DNA of 40,511 nucleotides from Acetobacteraceae bacterium (lineage in GTDB: Bacteria; Pseudomonadota; Alphaproteobacteria; Acetobacterales; Acetobacteraceae), in assembly GCA_027353465.1 (NCBI GenBank), contig DAIEHR010000080.1:1-40511 (forward strand), given 5' to 3'. How positions within the stretch are numbered: position 1 is the first letter of the stretch; the number at the start of each line of letters is the position of its first letter. The notes under the pieces are model-generated. The model saw only the letters and a program-made list of their open reading frames with translations, was not told the DNA's origin and did not search any database. Shown one piece after another: positions 16,784-24,601 of the stretch. A program made the position numbers and the translations under genes.

Positions 16784-17245
16784 TTATGCGTTGTCCGCGG
16801 ACTCGCGCTTCAGCCGCTGTCTACGAATCAGCAGGCTGAAATCGCAGCGCATGACCGTTTCACGCCGTTGGTTAATGACCTGAAGATCGAGTGTCGCGAT
16901 GCCGTGCCGATCACCCTTCTCGCGCAGCGCCGTGATTTCCGCCCGCGCCTGAATCGTGTCGTTGATGAAGCTGGGACGTAGGAACCGCATCCGGTCCACG
17001 CCATAGAACGCCTCCACCACCTCGTGATCGAACGGCAGCATCGCATTGCCGATACTGAAAATCAGGCTGCCTTGCACGATCCGTTGACCATACAGCGTCT
17101 GTTTGGCGAATTCCTTGTTGGCGTGCAGTTCCAGCCAGTTGCCGGTCAGCATGCAGAAATTGACCACGTCGGTTTCCGTCAGTGTACGTCCGCCAGAGAT
17201 GCTGAAATCGCCGACTGAAAGCTCTGGAAAGGGTTTTTGTATCAT
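16784..17245 (-). CDS. MaoC-like hotdog protein, first gene of the 13-kb leftward unit
   Basis: The 153-residue hotdog protein has the helix CMLTGNWLELHANKEFAK. Relative to the hydratase-2 motif TGD..LH, the His (41) is present but the catalytic Asp is Asn (36). RIVQGSLIFSIGNAML and the FLRPSFINDTI strand fit MaoC proteins. ATG 17245 follows GGGAG at a five-base spacing; an upstream in-frame ATG would run over the operator and has no site. It heads the run of 12 leftward genes ending at 3940. A role in hydrating an enoyl-CoA is expected from the family, but the Asn makes a shifted activity or loss of activity possible. Confidence 0.78.
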   Translation of the reverse strand: MIQKPFPELSVGDFSISGGRTLTETDVVNFCMLTGNWLELHANKEFAKQTLYGQRIVQGSLIFSIGNAMLPFDHEVVEAFYGVDRMRFLRPSFINDTIQARAEITALREKGDRHGIATLDLQVINQRRETVMRCDFSLLIRRQRLKRESADNA

Positions 17246-17270
17246 TGTGTCTCCCAAAAAGACCGGCCTA

Positions 17271-17504
17271 TTAGCCAACCGAACGTTTGGTATAATCCCG
17301 TGATGCGGCCTGATGGTCAAGGGCCGGCATAGCGTGGCGTCGCCGCGGCTTGCGAAGGATCAGGATCAGCGGCATCGAAACGCACGCAAGCAGCATCATC
17401 AGCTTGAAATTATCGACATAAGAAATGGTCAGCGCCTGACGGTTAATCTCTATGTCCAGCAATGCGGCCGACGGACGATGGGCGGGGTTCCAGAACAGGC
17501 GGGA
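17271..17504 (-). pseudogene. C-terminal remnant of an EmrB/QacA-type (DHA2) MFS exporter
   Basis: Reading leftward from just below an in-frame TGA (17505-17507), the frame shows WNPAHRPSAALL, then EINRQALTISYVDNFKLMM followed by a hydrophobic segment and LRKPRR. This is the last transmembrane helix and tail typical of DHA2 drug exporters (Arg-Gln-Ala, Tyr, Asn-Phe, Leu-Met-Met pattern). About 450 residues that should precede it are missing, and no transporter sequence was recognised between 17508 and 17737. It is a degraded gene whose 3' end now overlaps the promoter region of the MaoC-led unit. The length of native tail after LRKPRR is unclear. Confidence 0.6.
17278..17291. promoter_or_regulatory. 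Operator-like palindrome 3 (ACCGAACGTTTGGT) before the 13-kb leftward unit
   Basis: ACCGAAC and GTTTGGT are near-perfect inverted halves (six of seven bases). On the minus strand it reads TACCAAACGTTCGGT, sharing TACCAAAC with the sites at 1121, 35091 and 36917. It lies 33 bases upstream of the first start (17245), a good place to control all 12 genes. A TTGACC at 17315-17320 (minus strand) could be the -35, with no convincing -10. Confidence 0.6.
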
Positions 17505-17507
17505 TCA

Positions 17508-17737
17508 GCGTGGCCGACACCCGCCTAGCGGCGGAGCCGCTGCTAAGACTGATAACCAGATTGCCGCCGCGAACGACAGCGCCACGCACGCAGCCGCTGA
17601 CAAGCGAGCGGCGGCTGCGATGGGTAAAAGAAGCCGTCGCGCTGTTCCTAAGCAGCTGGCGCGCAACCGATGGCGAACGGCAGCAGGCCTGGACCGGACG
17701 GACGGCACGCAACGAACGTCCGGTCCACATGGACCGC
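17508..17737. other. Gap with no recognisable gene
   Basis: These 230 bases between the transporter remnant and the amidohydrolase stop contain open frames on both strands, but none shows a family motif or a convincing ribosome-binding site. I see nothing functional in it; it is probably decayed sequence of the former exporter gene or its partner. Confidence 0.4.
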
Positions 17738-18943
17738 TTAAGCAGCAATCCGCTGGTTCTCGGGAACGTTGAGCTTGAAGAAACGCGCTGCGTTCAGACC
17801 TAGGACCTTCGCGCGCTGCGTGTCGTTCAGGTCCGGCATCGTGCGTTCGATCGCCTCCGCCGAGTGCGGCCAGGTTCCCTCGTGGTGCGGGTAGTCGTTG
17901 GCCCAGGCGAAGTTATCGATCAGGCCGAAACGTTCCGCCGCGAACAGGCCGACGGGATCCTCCTGGAACGTCGCCAGGCCATGCGCCTTGTAATAATCGC
18001 TTGGCAGGCCCTGCAACTTCGGCCGCACCCACATGTGGTGTTTGCGGTAGGCCTCGTCCATCGCTTCCAGCAGCCAGGGAACCCAGCCAATTCCGGCCTC
18101 GATGGTCGCGAAGCGCAGACCCTTGAAGCGCTCCAGCACGCCGGAGGCGCACAGGTTGGCCACCGGCTCGATCGTCGGCGCCAGGGAGTGGGTGACATAG
18201 TTGACCACGGCCCCGCCGTTGCCCCGCGCGGCGCGTGGATCGCGGCCTGTCGAGACGTGGAAGGTGATCGGCAGGTCAGCTTCTTCGATCAGCCGCCACA
18301 TAGGGTCGAAATGCGGCAGGTTGTAATTGACATGATCGACGTCATGCCCACCCCAGATCGGCTTGCAGGGAAGTGACAACGCGCGAAAGCCGATCTTGGC
18401 ACAGCGTTCGATCTCCTTCATCGCGCCTTCAAGATCGCCGGTGGCGACGTTGGCGACCGGCAGCATGTTGTCGGGGTAGGGACCATACTGCTCCCACGCC
18501 CAATCGTTCCACACCCGGCACTGCGCGTTGGCGAACACCGGATCAGGCGTGGCCCACATCGCCAGGCCCTTATTGGGGAAAATGATTTCGACATCGACCC
18601 CGTCGGCGCGGTTGTCGCGGATCCGCTCCTGCACGTCCGCGCCGGCCCTGGAGCGCACCCAGTCCTCGCCCTCGAAGCTCATGACCCGTACGCGATCAGG
18701 GCGATAGCCCTCGCAATAGCGCCACTGAACGCCCTGGTCGTCGGTGATGATGCGGGGCACACGCTCCCGGTACTTCGCCTCGATGTTCTTTTCCCACAGG
18801 TCCGGCGGTTCGTTGGCATGGCTGTCAGTGGACACCATGAAGTATTTTTTGGGGTCGCCGGCCCGGGCGGTGCGTTGCCAACCGGAGTGTCCCGGCGTGT
18901 CCAATCGCCATAGGTTCGGGGCGTTGATGGGAATTTCGTTCAC
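17738..18943 (-). CDS. Amidohydrolase family 2 (ACMSD-like TIM-barrel metal-dependent hydrolase)
   Basis: The 401-residue protein shows VSTDSHANEPPDLWEKNI near the N-terminus, in the place of the metal-binding HxH (here DxH), then GVDVEIIFPNKGLAMW, ITFHVSTG (metal-ligand His), the helix RFATIEAGIGWVPWLLE, and FAWANDYPHHEGTWP with the late Asp. This is the amidohydrolase_2 group, which includes ACMSD and gamma-resorcylate decarboxylase as well as C-C hydrolases acting on ring-cleavage products. The GTG start at 18943 is preceded by AAAGGAGG at eight bases, better than upstream in-frame starts. It is divergent from aliB, and the palindrome at 19094-19113 lies between them. Decarboxylation or hydrolysis of a ring-derived acid is possible. 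Confidence 0.82.
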   Translation of the reverse strand: MNEIPINAPNLWRLDTPGHSGWQRTARAGDPKKYFMVSTDSHANEPPDLWEKNIEAKYRERVPRIITDDQGVQWRYCEGYRPDRVRVMSFEGEDWVRSRAGADVQERIRDNRADGVDVEIIFPNKGLAMWATPDPVFANAQCRVWNDWAWEQYGPYPDNMLPVANVATGDLEGAMKEIERCAKIGFRALSLPCKPIWGGHDVDHVNYNLPHFDPMWRLIEEADLPITFHVSTGRDPRAARGNGGAVVNYVTHSLAPTIEPVANLCASGVLERFKGLRFATIEAGIGWVPWLLEAMDEAYRKHHMWVRPKLQGLPSDYYKAHGLATFQEDPVGLFAAERFGLIDNFAWANDYPHHEGTWPHSAEAIERTMPDLNDTQRAKVLGLNAARFFKLNVPENQRIAA

Positions 18944-19093
18944 GGCTTCGTCCTCCTTTTTCACAGAAATGCTCTCAACCACGGTTGCCGACCGGTCTCC
19001 TCGGCTGACAAGTTGGTTGCCTGCAAGCAAAGCGGGTTATCTTCAGGCAGCACCCTGGCAGGCTAAGCCGGCTTGGGGGCGCGGCGCAAGTGT

Positions 19094-19113
19094 AACCTAA
19101 CTAATGTCAGGTT
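19094..19113. promoter_or_regulatory. Operator-like palindrome 4 between the amidohydrolase and aliB genes
   Basis: AACCTAAC-TAAT-GTCAGGTT is a 20-bp near-perfect palindrome (one mismatch per half, N4 centre). It has the CC-N-AAC-N4-GT-N-AGG geometry of the other sites, with T in place of A in the half-site. It is 151 bases before the amidohydrolase start and 82 before aliB, so it could control both directions. Confidence 0.55.
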
Positions 19114-19195
19114 GATCTCTGGCGCTGACCTCGGTTATGAAGGGCGTCCGCGGGCCTGACCGGGCCTCTGTGCGGTGAAAGCCCCGAAGGACCGA

Positions 19196-20377
19196 ATGAT
19201 CCCTACTGACGAACAAGCCGCCTTTCGAGACGTCGCCAGGCGCTTCGCGAAGGAGCGTCTTGCGCCAGGCTATCTCACGCGCGAGACCGAAGCGGTTCTG
19301 GACCGCACCCTGCTGCGAGAGATGGGCAGCCTCGGCCTGATCGGGCCTGACCTGCCCGAGCGCTATGGCGGTCTGGACGCCAGCGCGGTGACCAGCGGCA
19401 TCATCATGGAGGAAATCTCCCATGGCGATTTCAACATCGGCTACGTGCCGCTTCTGGCCTCGCTGATGGGCGGCATCGTGGTGCGGCATGCATCGCCCGC
19501 GATCGCCGCTGAATGGGTGCCGCGGGTCGTCGCCGGGGAGGTGTTGATCGGCCTGGGCCTGACCGAGCCGCGCGGCGGGTCGGATGCCGCCAATCTGGTG
19601 CTGCGGGCCGAGCGAAGCGGTGGCGGCTTCACACTTACGGGCGAAAAGAACTCGATCTCCTTCGCCGACCAAGCGGATGCCTTCGTGGTGTTTGCGCGAA
19701 CCGGCCGCCCTGGTGACGGCGCGCGCGGCATCAGCGCCTTCTTCGTCCCCGCCGACAGCCCGGGGCTGTCTCGCACGCGCCTCAATTGCATCGGCTCGAA
19801 GCTCGTAGGCCGAGGTTCGCTGTTCTTCGACGGCGTGTTCGTCCCCGAATCGGCGATGATGGGCCGAGAGGACGCCGCCTTCGTGCAGGTGATGCAGGGC
19901 TTCGATTACAGCCGCGCGCTGATCGGGCTCCAATGCATCGCCGCCGCGCAGGCGTCCCTGGACGAGGCATGGCAATACACCCAGGAAAGGAAGGCGTTCG
20001 GCGCGCCTATCGCGCAATACCAGGGCGTCAGCTTCCCGCTTGCCGAGGCCGACACGGTGCTGACCGCCGCCCGGCAGCTTTGTTATCACACGCTCGCGCT
20101 GCGCGATGCCGGCATGCAGCACACCGCGGAGGCGGCGATGTGCAAATGGTTCGCGCCGAAATCCGCAGTGGACATTATCCATCAATGCCTGCTCACGCAC
20201 GGCCATTACGGCTGGACCCTGGATACCCCGCACCAGCAGCGTCTGCGCGACGTCATGGGGCTGGAGATCGGCGACGGCACGGCGCAGATCATGAAGCTCA
20301 TCATCGCGCGGGAACGGGTGGGCAGGGTCGCCGTCCAGTATTCCTCCCGTTCGGCCAGCGCGGAGACATCGGCATGA
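19196..20377 (+). CDS. aliB: AliB-like cyclohexanecarboxyl-CoA dehydrogenase
   Basis: The 393-residue ACAD has the distinctive features of the AliB group: ERLAPGYLTRE, EMGSLGLIGPDLPERYGGL, FNIGYVPLLASLMG, GLTEPRGGSDAANLVLRAE and GFDYSRALIGLQCIAAAQAS. The C-terminal catalytic motif is IGDGTAQIMK, with Asp (about residue 360) in place of the common Glu of EGT. In R. palustris AliB oxidises cyclohexanecarboxyl-CoA to cyclohex-1-ene-1-carboxyl-CoA with FAD. I use ATG 19196 because GAAGGA precedes it by five bases; a GTG at 19175 is in frame. The stop overlaps the crotonase start (ATGA), so the two are coupled. Assignment is by motif pattern; a substituted ring as true substrate is possible. Confidence 0.78.
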   Translation: MIPTDEQAAFRDVARRFAKERLAPGYLTRETEAVLDRTLLREMGSLGLIGPDLPERYGGLDASAVTSGIIMEEISHGDFNIGYVPLLASLMGGIVVRHASPAIAAEWVPRVVAGEVLIGLGLTEPRGGSDAANLVLRAERSGGGFTLTGEKNSISFADQADAFVVFARTGRPGDGARGISAFFVPADSPGLSRTRLNCIGSKLVGRGSLFFDGVFVPESAMMGREDAAFVQVMQGFDYSRALIGLQCIAAAQASLDEAWQYTQERKAFGAPIAQYQGVSFPLAEADTVLTAARQLCYHTLALRDAGMQHTAEAAMCKWFAPKSAVDIIHQCLLTHGHYGWTLDTPHQQRLRDVMGLEIGDGTAQIMKLIIARERVGRVAVQYSSRSASAETSA

Positions 20378-21162
20378 GCGCGGAAACAACGCCGCCCGTC
20401 CTGGCGGAACGGGACGGTTCGGTTGGCATCATCCGGTTGAACCGGCCGGCGAAGTTCAACTGCCTCTCTACCGCCGTCATGAGCGGCATAGCTGCGGCGC
20501 TTGATGGTTTCGAGGGCGATTCCACCATCCGCGCGGTGCTGGTCGCCAGCGAGGGCAAGCATTTCTGCACCGGCGCCGACCTCGATGAGGTCAAGGGATT
20601 GCGGTCCGACCGCGCCGCCCTGACGCATTTCATCGCAACCGGCCACGCGGCACTGTGCCGGCTGGAGGCCAGCGCGCTTCCCGTGGTCGTGGCGGTGCAG
20701 GGACTGTGCCTGGCGGGCGGGCTTGAACTCATGCTGGCCTGCGACGTGGCGTTCGCCGGCGCCGACGCCCGGTTCGGCGACCAGCACGCGCAGTTCGGCC
20801 TGATTCCCGGCTGGGGCGGTAGCCAGCGGCTGACCCGAACCGTCGGCATGCGCCGAGCCAGCGACCTGTTCTTCAGCGCGAACTGGATCGACGCAGAGAC
20901 CGCCAAGGCATGGGGGCTGGTCAATGCCGTCACGGCCGACGCAGCGCCTGTGCAGGAGGCGCTGGCCTATTGCCGCACCCTCGCCGAGCGCAGCCGCTCC
21001 GGGCTGGCGACGATGAAGCGGCTCGCGCGACAAGGCGCCGATCTCCCGCTGGCTGACGGACTGCGGCTCGAACAGAAACTGGCGGTCGATGCGCTGCTTG
21101 CCGGCGATGTTACCGAAGGTCTCGCCGCGTTCCAGGAACGGCGGAAACCGCGGTTCGCCTGA
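20374..21162 (+). CDS. Enoyl-CoA hydratase/isomerase (crotonase), possible BadK-type partner of AliB
   Basis: The 262-residue crotonase has the oxyanion-hole segments KHFCTGADL (about 62-70) and LCLAGGLEL, then FGLIPGWGGSQRL. The two glutamates that carry out hydration in classical hydratases (rat Glu144 and Glu164) align with His138 (DQHAQFG) and Asp164 (ASDLFF), judged by eye. It therefore may be an isomerase, a hydrolase or a hydratase with altered machinery. Its start overlaps the aliB stop by four bases, so the two gene products are likely made together. By position it would hydrate cyclohex-1-ene-carboxyl-CoA, the BadK step, which is an inference. A SDR gene follows after 19 bases. Confidence 0.82.
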   Translation: MSAETTPPVLAERDGSVGIIRLNRPAKFNCLSTAVMSGIAAALDGFEGDSTIRAVLVASEGKHFCTGADLDEVKGLRSDRAALTHFIATGHAALCRLEASALPVVVAVQGLCLAGGLELMLACDVAFAGADARFGDQHAQFGLIPGWGGSQRLTRTVGMRRASDLFFSANWIDAETAKAWGLVNAVTADAAPVQEALAYCRTLAERSRSGLATMKRLARQGADLPLADGLRLEQKLAVDALLAGDVTEGLAAFQERRKPRFA

Positions 21163-21181
21163 ATGGTGGGGGGAAAGACGC

Positions 21182-22054
21182 ATGAATGAAGCGGTTCAGC
21201 CGGGCTCCAGCGCGCCGTTCGGCTTTTCCGATGCCGAACTCGCGGCAGCGGCGACGCCATTCCGCGACGGCCTGTTTTCAGGCCAGCGCGCCCTGATCAC
21301 CGGTGGAGGCACAGGGATCGGCAAGGCGATCGCGGCGCTGTTCGCCCGTCTCGGTGCCGACGTGGTGATCGCCGGACGGCGTTCAGAGCCGCTGGAAGCC
21401 GCCGCCACGTTCCTGCGCGGCTTCGGCGGTAAGGTGGTGACGCAGTCCATGACAATCCGCGATCCGGCCGCCGTAGATGCCTGCTTCGATGCACTGGCCG
21501 AGTCGTTGGGCGGCATCGATATCCTGGTGAACAACGGCGGCGGCCAGTTCCCTCAGGCCGCCCTCGATTTTTCGGTGAAGGGCTGGAATGCGGTCATCGA
21601 CACCAACCTCAACGGCACCTGGTACATGATGCAGAACGCCGCGCGCCGTTGGGTCGCGGCGCAGCGGCCGGGCTGCATCATCAACATCGTCGCCGATGTG
21701 TGGCGGGGCATGCCCGGCATCGCGCATACCTGCGCGGCGCGGGCCGGGGTGATCTACCTGTCCAAGAGCGTCGCCGTCGAATGGGCGCCGCTTGGCATTC
21801 GGGTCAACTGCGTGGCGCCCGGCTGCGTGGAGACCAGCGGCTTCGGCGTCTACCCGCCCGAAGGCGCGGCGACCTTCAAGGAATCCAACCCCATGCGCCG
21901 CGTCGGCGACGTGCAGGATGTGGCCGATGCCTGCGCCTATCTGGCGGCATCCTCCGGTAAGTTTATCACCGGCGAGGTGCTTACGGTGGATGGCGGGCAG
22001 CAGATGTGGGGCGACCCGTGGCCAACGGGCCGACCAGCGTATTTCCGCCTGTGA
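21182..22054 (+). CDS. Short-chain dehydrogenase of the enoyl-/dienoyl-CoA reductase-like type
   Basis: The 290-residue SDR has the cofactor loop TGGGTGIGKA (about 40-49), VVIAGRRSEP, which favours NADPH, and DILVNNGGGQFP. Where ordinary SDRs have YxxxK, this one has TCAAR (183-187) within AHTCAARAGV, the pattern seen in trans-2-enoyl-CoA and 2,4-dienoyl-CoA reductases, which also lack the tyrosine. It is therefore more likely an enoyl- or dienoyl-CoA reductase than a hydroxyacyl-CoA dehydrogenase. ATG 21182 follows GGGGGGAAAG. It is the third gene of the aliB group. It could reduce an unsaturated ring or side chain before or after AliB action. Confidence 0.8.
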   Translation: MNEAVQPGSSAPFGFSDAELAAAATPFRDGLFSGQRALITGGGTGIGKAIAALFARLGADVVIAGRRSEPLEAAATFLRGFGGKVVTQSMTIRDPAAVDACFDALAESLGGIDILVNNGGGQFPQAALDFSVKGWNAVIDTNLNGTWYMMQNAARRWVAAQRPGCIINIVADVWRGMPGIAHTCAARAGVIYLSKSVAVEWAPLGIRVNCVAPGCVETSGFGVYPPEGAATFKESNPMRRVGDVQDVADACAYLAASSGKFITGEVLTVDGGQQMWGDPWPTGRPAYFRL

Positions 22055-22169
22055 GGCAAAAACCGGTTCGCCGCGGCGGTTAAGCTGATCGCGGCTCCTT
22101 ACCGCATAATGATAACCCGTGCGAACCGACGGCCCGCCTTAAGAATGAAAAAATACAGGGAGATGCAAC

Positions 22170-23393
22170 ATGAAACTGAACCGCCGGGCACTGCTCGCCG
22201 CCGCTGCCTCGACCACCGTCACGGGAAGGCTGGCCCGCGCCCAAACCCCGACTATTAAAATTGGCGTCCTGAACGACCAGTCCGGCACCTATCGTGATGC
22301 CACCGGCCCAACCAGCGTGATCTGCACACGTCAGGCGATCGAGGAGTTCGCTCCTGAACTGAAAGGCTTCAACGTCGAAGTGCTGGTCGCCGACCACAAG
22401 AACAGGCCCGATCTCGCGGCAACGTTCGCCAAGCAATGGATCGATCGCGAGGGGGTCGTCCTGATCCAGGACGGCGGGGCATCCTCCTGCGCACTCCTCC
22501 TGGCTAGCATCTGCCGCGAGAGGAACATCGTCTTTCTGAGTACGAGCACTGCCACATCCGCTCTGACCGGCGAAGCTTGCTCGCCGAACACCGTCCATTG
22601 GGTTTACGATACCTGGGCACTGGCGCAATCCACCGGCACCTCGACGGTGAAGTCCGGCGGCGACAGTTGGTTCTTCATCAGTGCCGACTACACGTTCGGC
22701 CATATCCTGGAGCACGACACCGCCGAATTTGTTCTCGCCGCCGGCGGCAAGGTGCTGGGCAATTTGTCCTATCCCTTCCCGGAGACCACGGATTTCTCGG
22801 CGCAGTTGCTACGGGCGCAGGCGTCCGGCGCCAAAGTCCTCGGTCTTGCGAATGCCGGCACGGACACGTTCAACTGCGTCAAGCAGGCGCACGAGTTCGG
22901 TCTGCACAAAACCATGAAGATCGCCGCCCTGCTGGGCACCATCAACGAGGTGCATGGATTGGGGCTGGAGGTGGCGCAGGGTCTCCGGCTGAGCGAAGCC
23001 TTCTACTGGGATCTTAACGACCGCACCCGCGCGTTCGCCAAACGGGTGACGCCGAAAACCGGCGCTATCTGGCCGAACATGTCGCAGGCCGGCCAATACT
23101 CGTCAATGATGCACTACTTGAAGACGGTTACGGACATGGGGCCGGCCGAGGCGGTCAAGGACGGCGCGTCCACCGTGGCGCGCATGAAGAAGATCCCGAC
23201 CGATGACGACGCCTTCGGACGCGGCCGAATCCGCGAGGACGGCCGCAAGATCCATCCATTCTACCTGTTCGAGGCGAAGAAACCCGAGGAGAGCAAACAC
23301 AGTTGGGATCTGCTGAAGCTGGTCGCCACGACACCGGCGGAGGAAGCCTTCCGTCCGCTGGACCGCGACCACTGCTCGTTTGCCAAGGCCTGA
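22170..23393 (+). CDS. LivJ/LivK-type periplasmic substrate-binding protein, orphan
   Basis: The 407-residue protein begins MKLNRRALLAAAAST with a signal ending near RAQTP; the twin arginine (RRALL) suggests Tat export. The mature part shows IKIGVLNDQSGTY, ADHKNRPDLA, FLSTSTATSAL and FISADYTFG of the ANF-receptor-like binding-protein fold. It differs clearly from the copy at 5051-6259 and so probably binds another ligand. No permease or ATPase gene is present. It follows the SDR by 115 bases, a gap that could hold its own promoter, though none is obvious. AGGGAG precedes the ATG. Ligand inferred to be a carboxylic acid. Confidence 0.8.
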   Translation: MKLNRRALLAAAASTTVTGRLARAQTPTIKIGVLNDQSGTYRDATGPTSVICTRQAIEEFAPELKGFNVEVLVADHKNRPDLAATFAKQWIDREGVVLIQDGGASSCALLLASICRERNIVFLSTSTATSALTGEACSPNTVHWVYDTWALAQSTGTSTVKSGGDSWFFISADYTFGHILEHDTAEFVLAAGGKVLGNLSYPFPETTDFSAQLLRAQASGAKVLGLANAGTDTFNCVKQAHEFGLHKTMKIAALLGTINEVHGLGLEVAQGLRLSEAFYWDLNDRTRAFAKRVTPKTGAIWPNMSQAGQYSSMMHYLKTVTDMGPAEAVKDGASTVARMKKIPTDDDAFGRGRIREDGRKIHPFYLFEAKKPEESKHSWDLLKLVATTPAEEAFRPLDRDHCSFAKA

Positions 23394-23491
23394 TGCTTGG
23401 CGATGGGTTGGAGACCTCGAATAGGAAGCGCATCGAGCGGAGCCGACCGCCGGCCATGCGGTTCTATCTTGCCCTCCACCAGCCGCCTGGA

Positions 23492-24298
23492 TCAGAGTTC
23501 CTGTCCGCAGGCCAGAGCTGCGCTCGCCTCGTCCATATCCACACGCCAGCGAGAGGCGTCAAAGCGCATCCCGGTCACACCGTCCGATCCTTCTGTGGCC
23601 AGCCAGAGCAGCGGCGGGGTGATGATCGCCGGATCGAGCAACTGCGCCTTCAGGGCGGGATCGACGCGGTCGGGAACCATGCCTGTCCGCGTCGCGCCGC
23701 CGGGCAGCAGGGCGTTCACCGTGACGCCCGAACCATGGAGGTCCTGCGCCCAGATGACCGTCTCGGACTCAAGCGCGGCCTTGGATGGCCCATAGGGGGA
23801 GAATCCGGCCCGACGCATGGTCGCGTGGTTCATGGAAATATTGACAATGCGGCCCCAACCCGCGTCGAGCATCACGGGCGCGGCGGCGCGGGCCATGAAG
23901 AACGGGCCATTGACGTTGGTGTCGATCACCATGCGCCAGACCTCGAGGTCAGTTTGCCAGAAGCGCGTCGGTTCCGTCAGAAAATTCTCACTGACATATC
24001 GCATTCCGCGTCCTGCGTTGTTGACAAGCACGTCCAGCCGTCCGAACCGTGCGACCGTCGCATCGACGACACGGACACAGTCTTCCGGGCGGCTGACGTC
24101 GGCTTCCATGGCAATGACGTGCTGTTTACCCGCCTCGCTCGCCACGGCCTCGATCTCCGCGAAGGCGCGCGATGCCGTTGCGACCACGCTCGCCCCGGCC
24201 CGGGCCAAGGCGAGCGTCATGGCGCGGCCAAGACCGCGGCCCCCGCCGGTTACGATTGCGACCCGTCCGGAAAGGCGGCCCGATGCATCTGTGTTCAT
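23492..24298 (-). CDS. Short-chain dehydrogenase/reductase
   Basis: The 268-residue classical SDR has TGGGRGLGRAM near residue 20, LVNNAGRG, NISMNHATM and the YGPSK active site (Tyr and Lys both present), so it should be a working NAD(P)-dependent alcohol dehydrogenase or ketoreductase. It faces the binding-protein gene tail to tail, 98 bases apart, and is monocistronic. The start is uncertain: ATG 24298 has no strong site, and two ATGs a few codons further upstream are possible. The stretch RYVSENFLTEPTRFWQ is a marked insert, but its meaning is unknown. A role oxidising a ring hydroxyl is possible. Confidence 0.8.
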   Translation of the reverse strand: MNTDASGRLSGRVAIVTGGGRGLGRAMTLALARAGASVVATASRAFAEIEAVASEAGKQHVIAMEADVSRPEDCVRVVDATVARFGRLDVLVNNAGRGMRYVSENFLTEPTRFWQTDLEVWRMVIDTNVNGPFFMARAAAPVMLDAGWGRIVNISMNHATMRRAGFSPYGPSKAALESETVIWAQDLHGSGVTVNALLPGGATRTGMVPDRVDPALKAQLLDPAIITPPLLWLATEGSDGVTGMRFDASRWRVDMDEASAALACGQEL

Positions 24299-24601
24299 TG
24301 CACGTGATCCCATCATTGTGACACGACGCCTGTCTTTCAAACCGTTCCGACCGGGCGAGACAAGATGGAACGTATGCGGAAGATTTTTCGCCGGCTGGCG
24401 ACGCAAGCCAGAGACTTGGTGCGGCGTTTCTATGAAACCAGTCCCGCAGGCGGGATGGAGGCAGGGCTGCAACGCAAACGGATGTCCGCCCAGTTGCTAT
24501 GGGATCGCCCGGCGCCGCCTGTCATGTATCTTCGCGGACGGTGAGGCCTCACAACGGGCGGTCCGCCGCGCCGGTGGCCGCATTGCCATGGAGAGAAGAC
24601 A
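24299..24601. other. Intergenic region between divergent SDR and phosphoesterase genes
   Basis: This 303-base stretch has a degenerate operator-like CAAACCGTTCCG at 24338-24349, far from the consensus, and the small open frame at 24365-24544 listed separately. No clear promoter hexamers or terminator were seen. Confidence 0.3.
24365..24544 (+). CDS. Possible small protein (59 residues) of unknown function
   Basis: ATG 24365 begins a 59-residue frame with an amphipathic, arginine-rich N-terminal helix (RKIFRRLATQARDLVRRF) and a proline-rich end (RPAPPVMYL). A weak GCGAGACAAG site precedes it. It stops 57 bases before the phosphoesterase start. Third-codon GC looks lower than in the flanking genes, which argues against it. 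I do not recognise it. Confidence 0.3.
   Translation: MERMRKIFRRLATQARDLVRRFYETSPAGGMEAGLQRKRMSAQLLWDRPAPPVMYLRGR

Noticed and set aside
17291-17296. Perfect TATAAT on the plus strand
   Set aside because: No rightward gene follows and no -35 lies at a proper distance; it is probably part of the operator edge.
19097-20389. A 430-codon open frame on the minus strand
   Set aside because: It is the antisense shadow of the AliB-like dehydrogenase, which has full family motifs on the plus strand.
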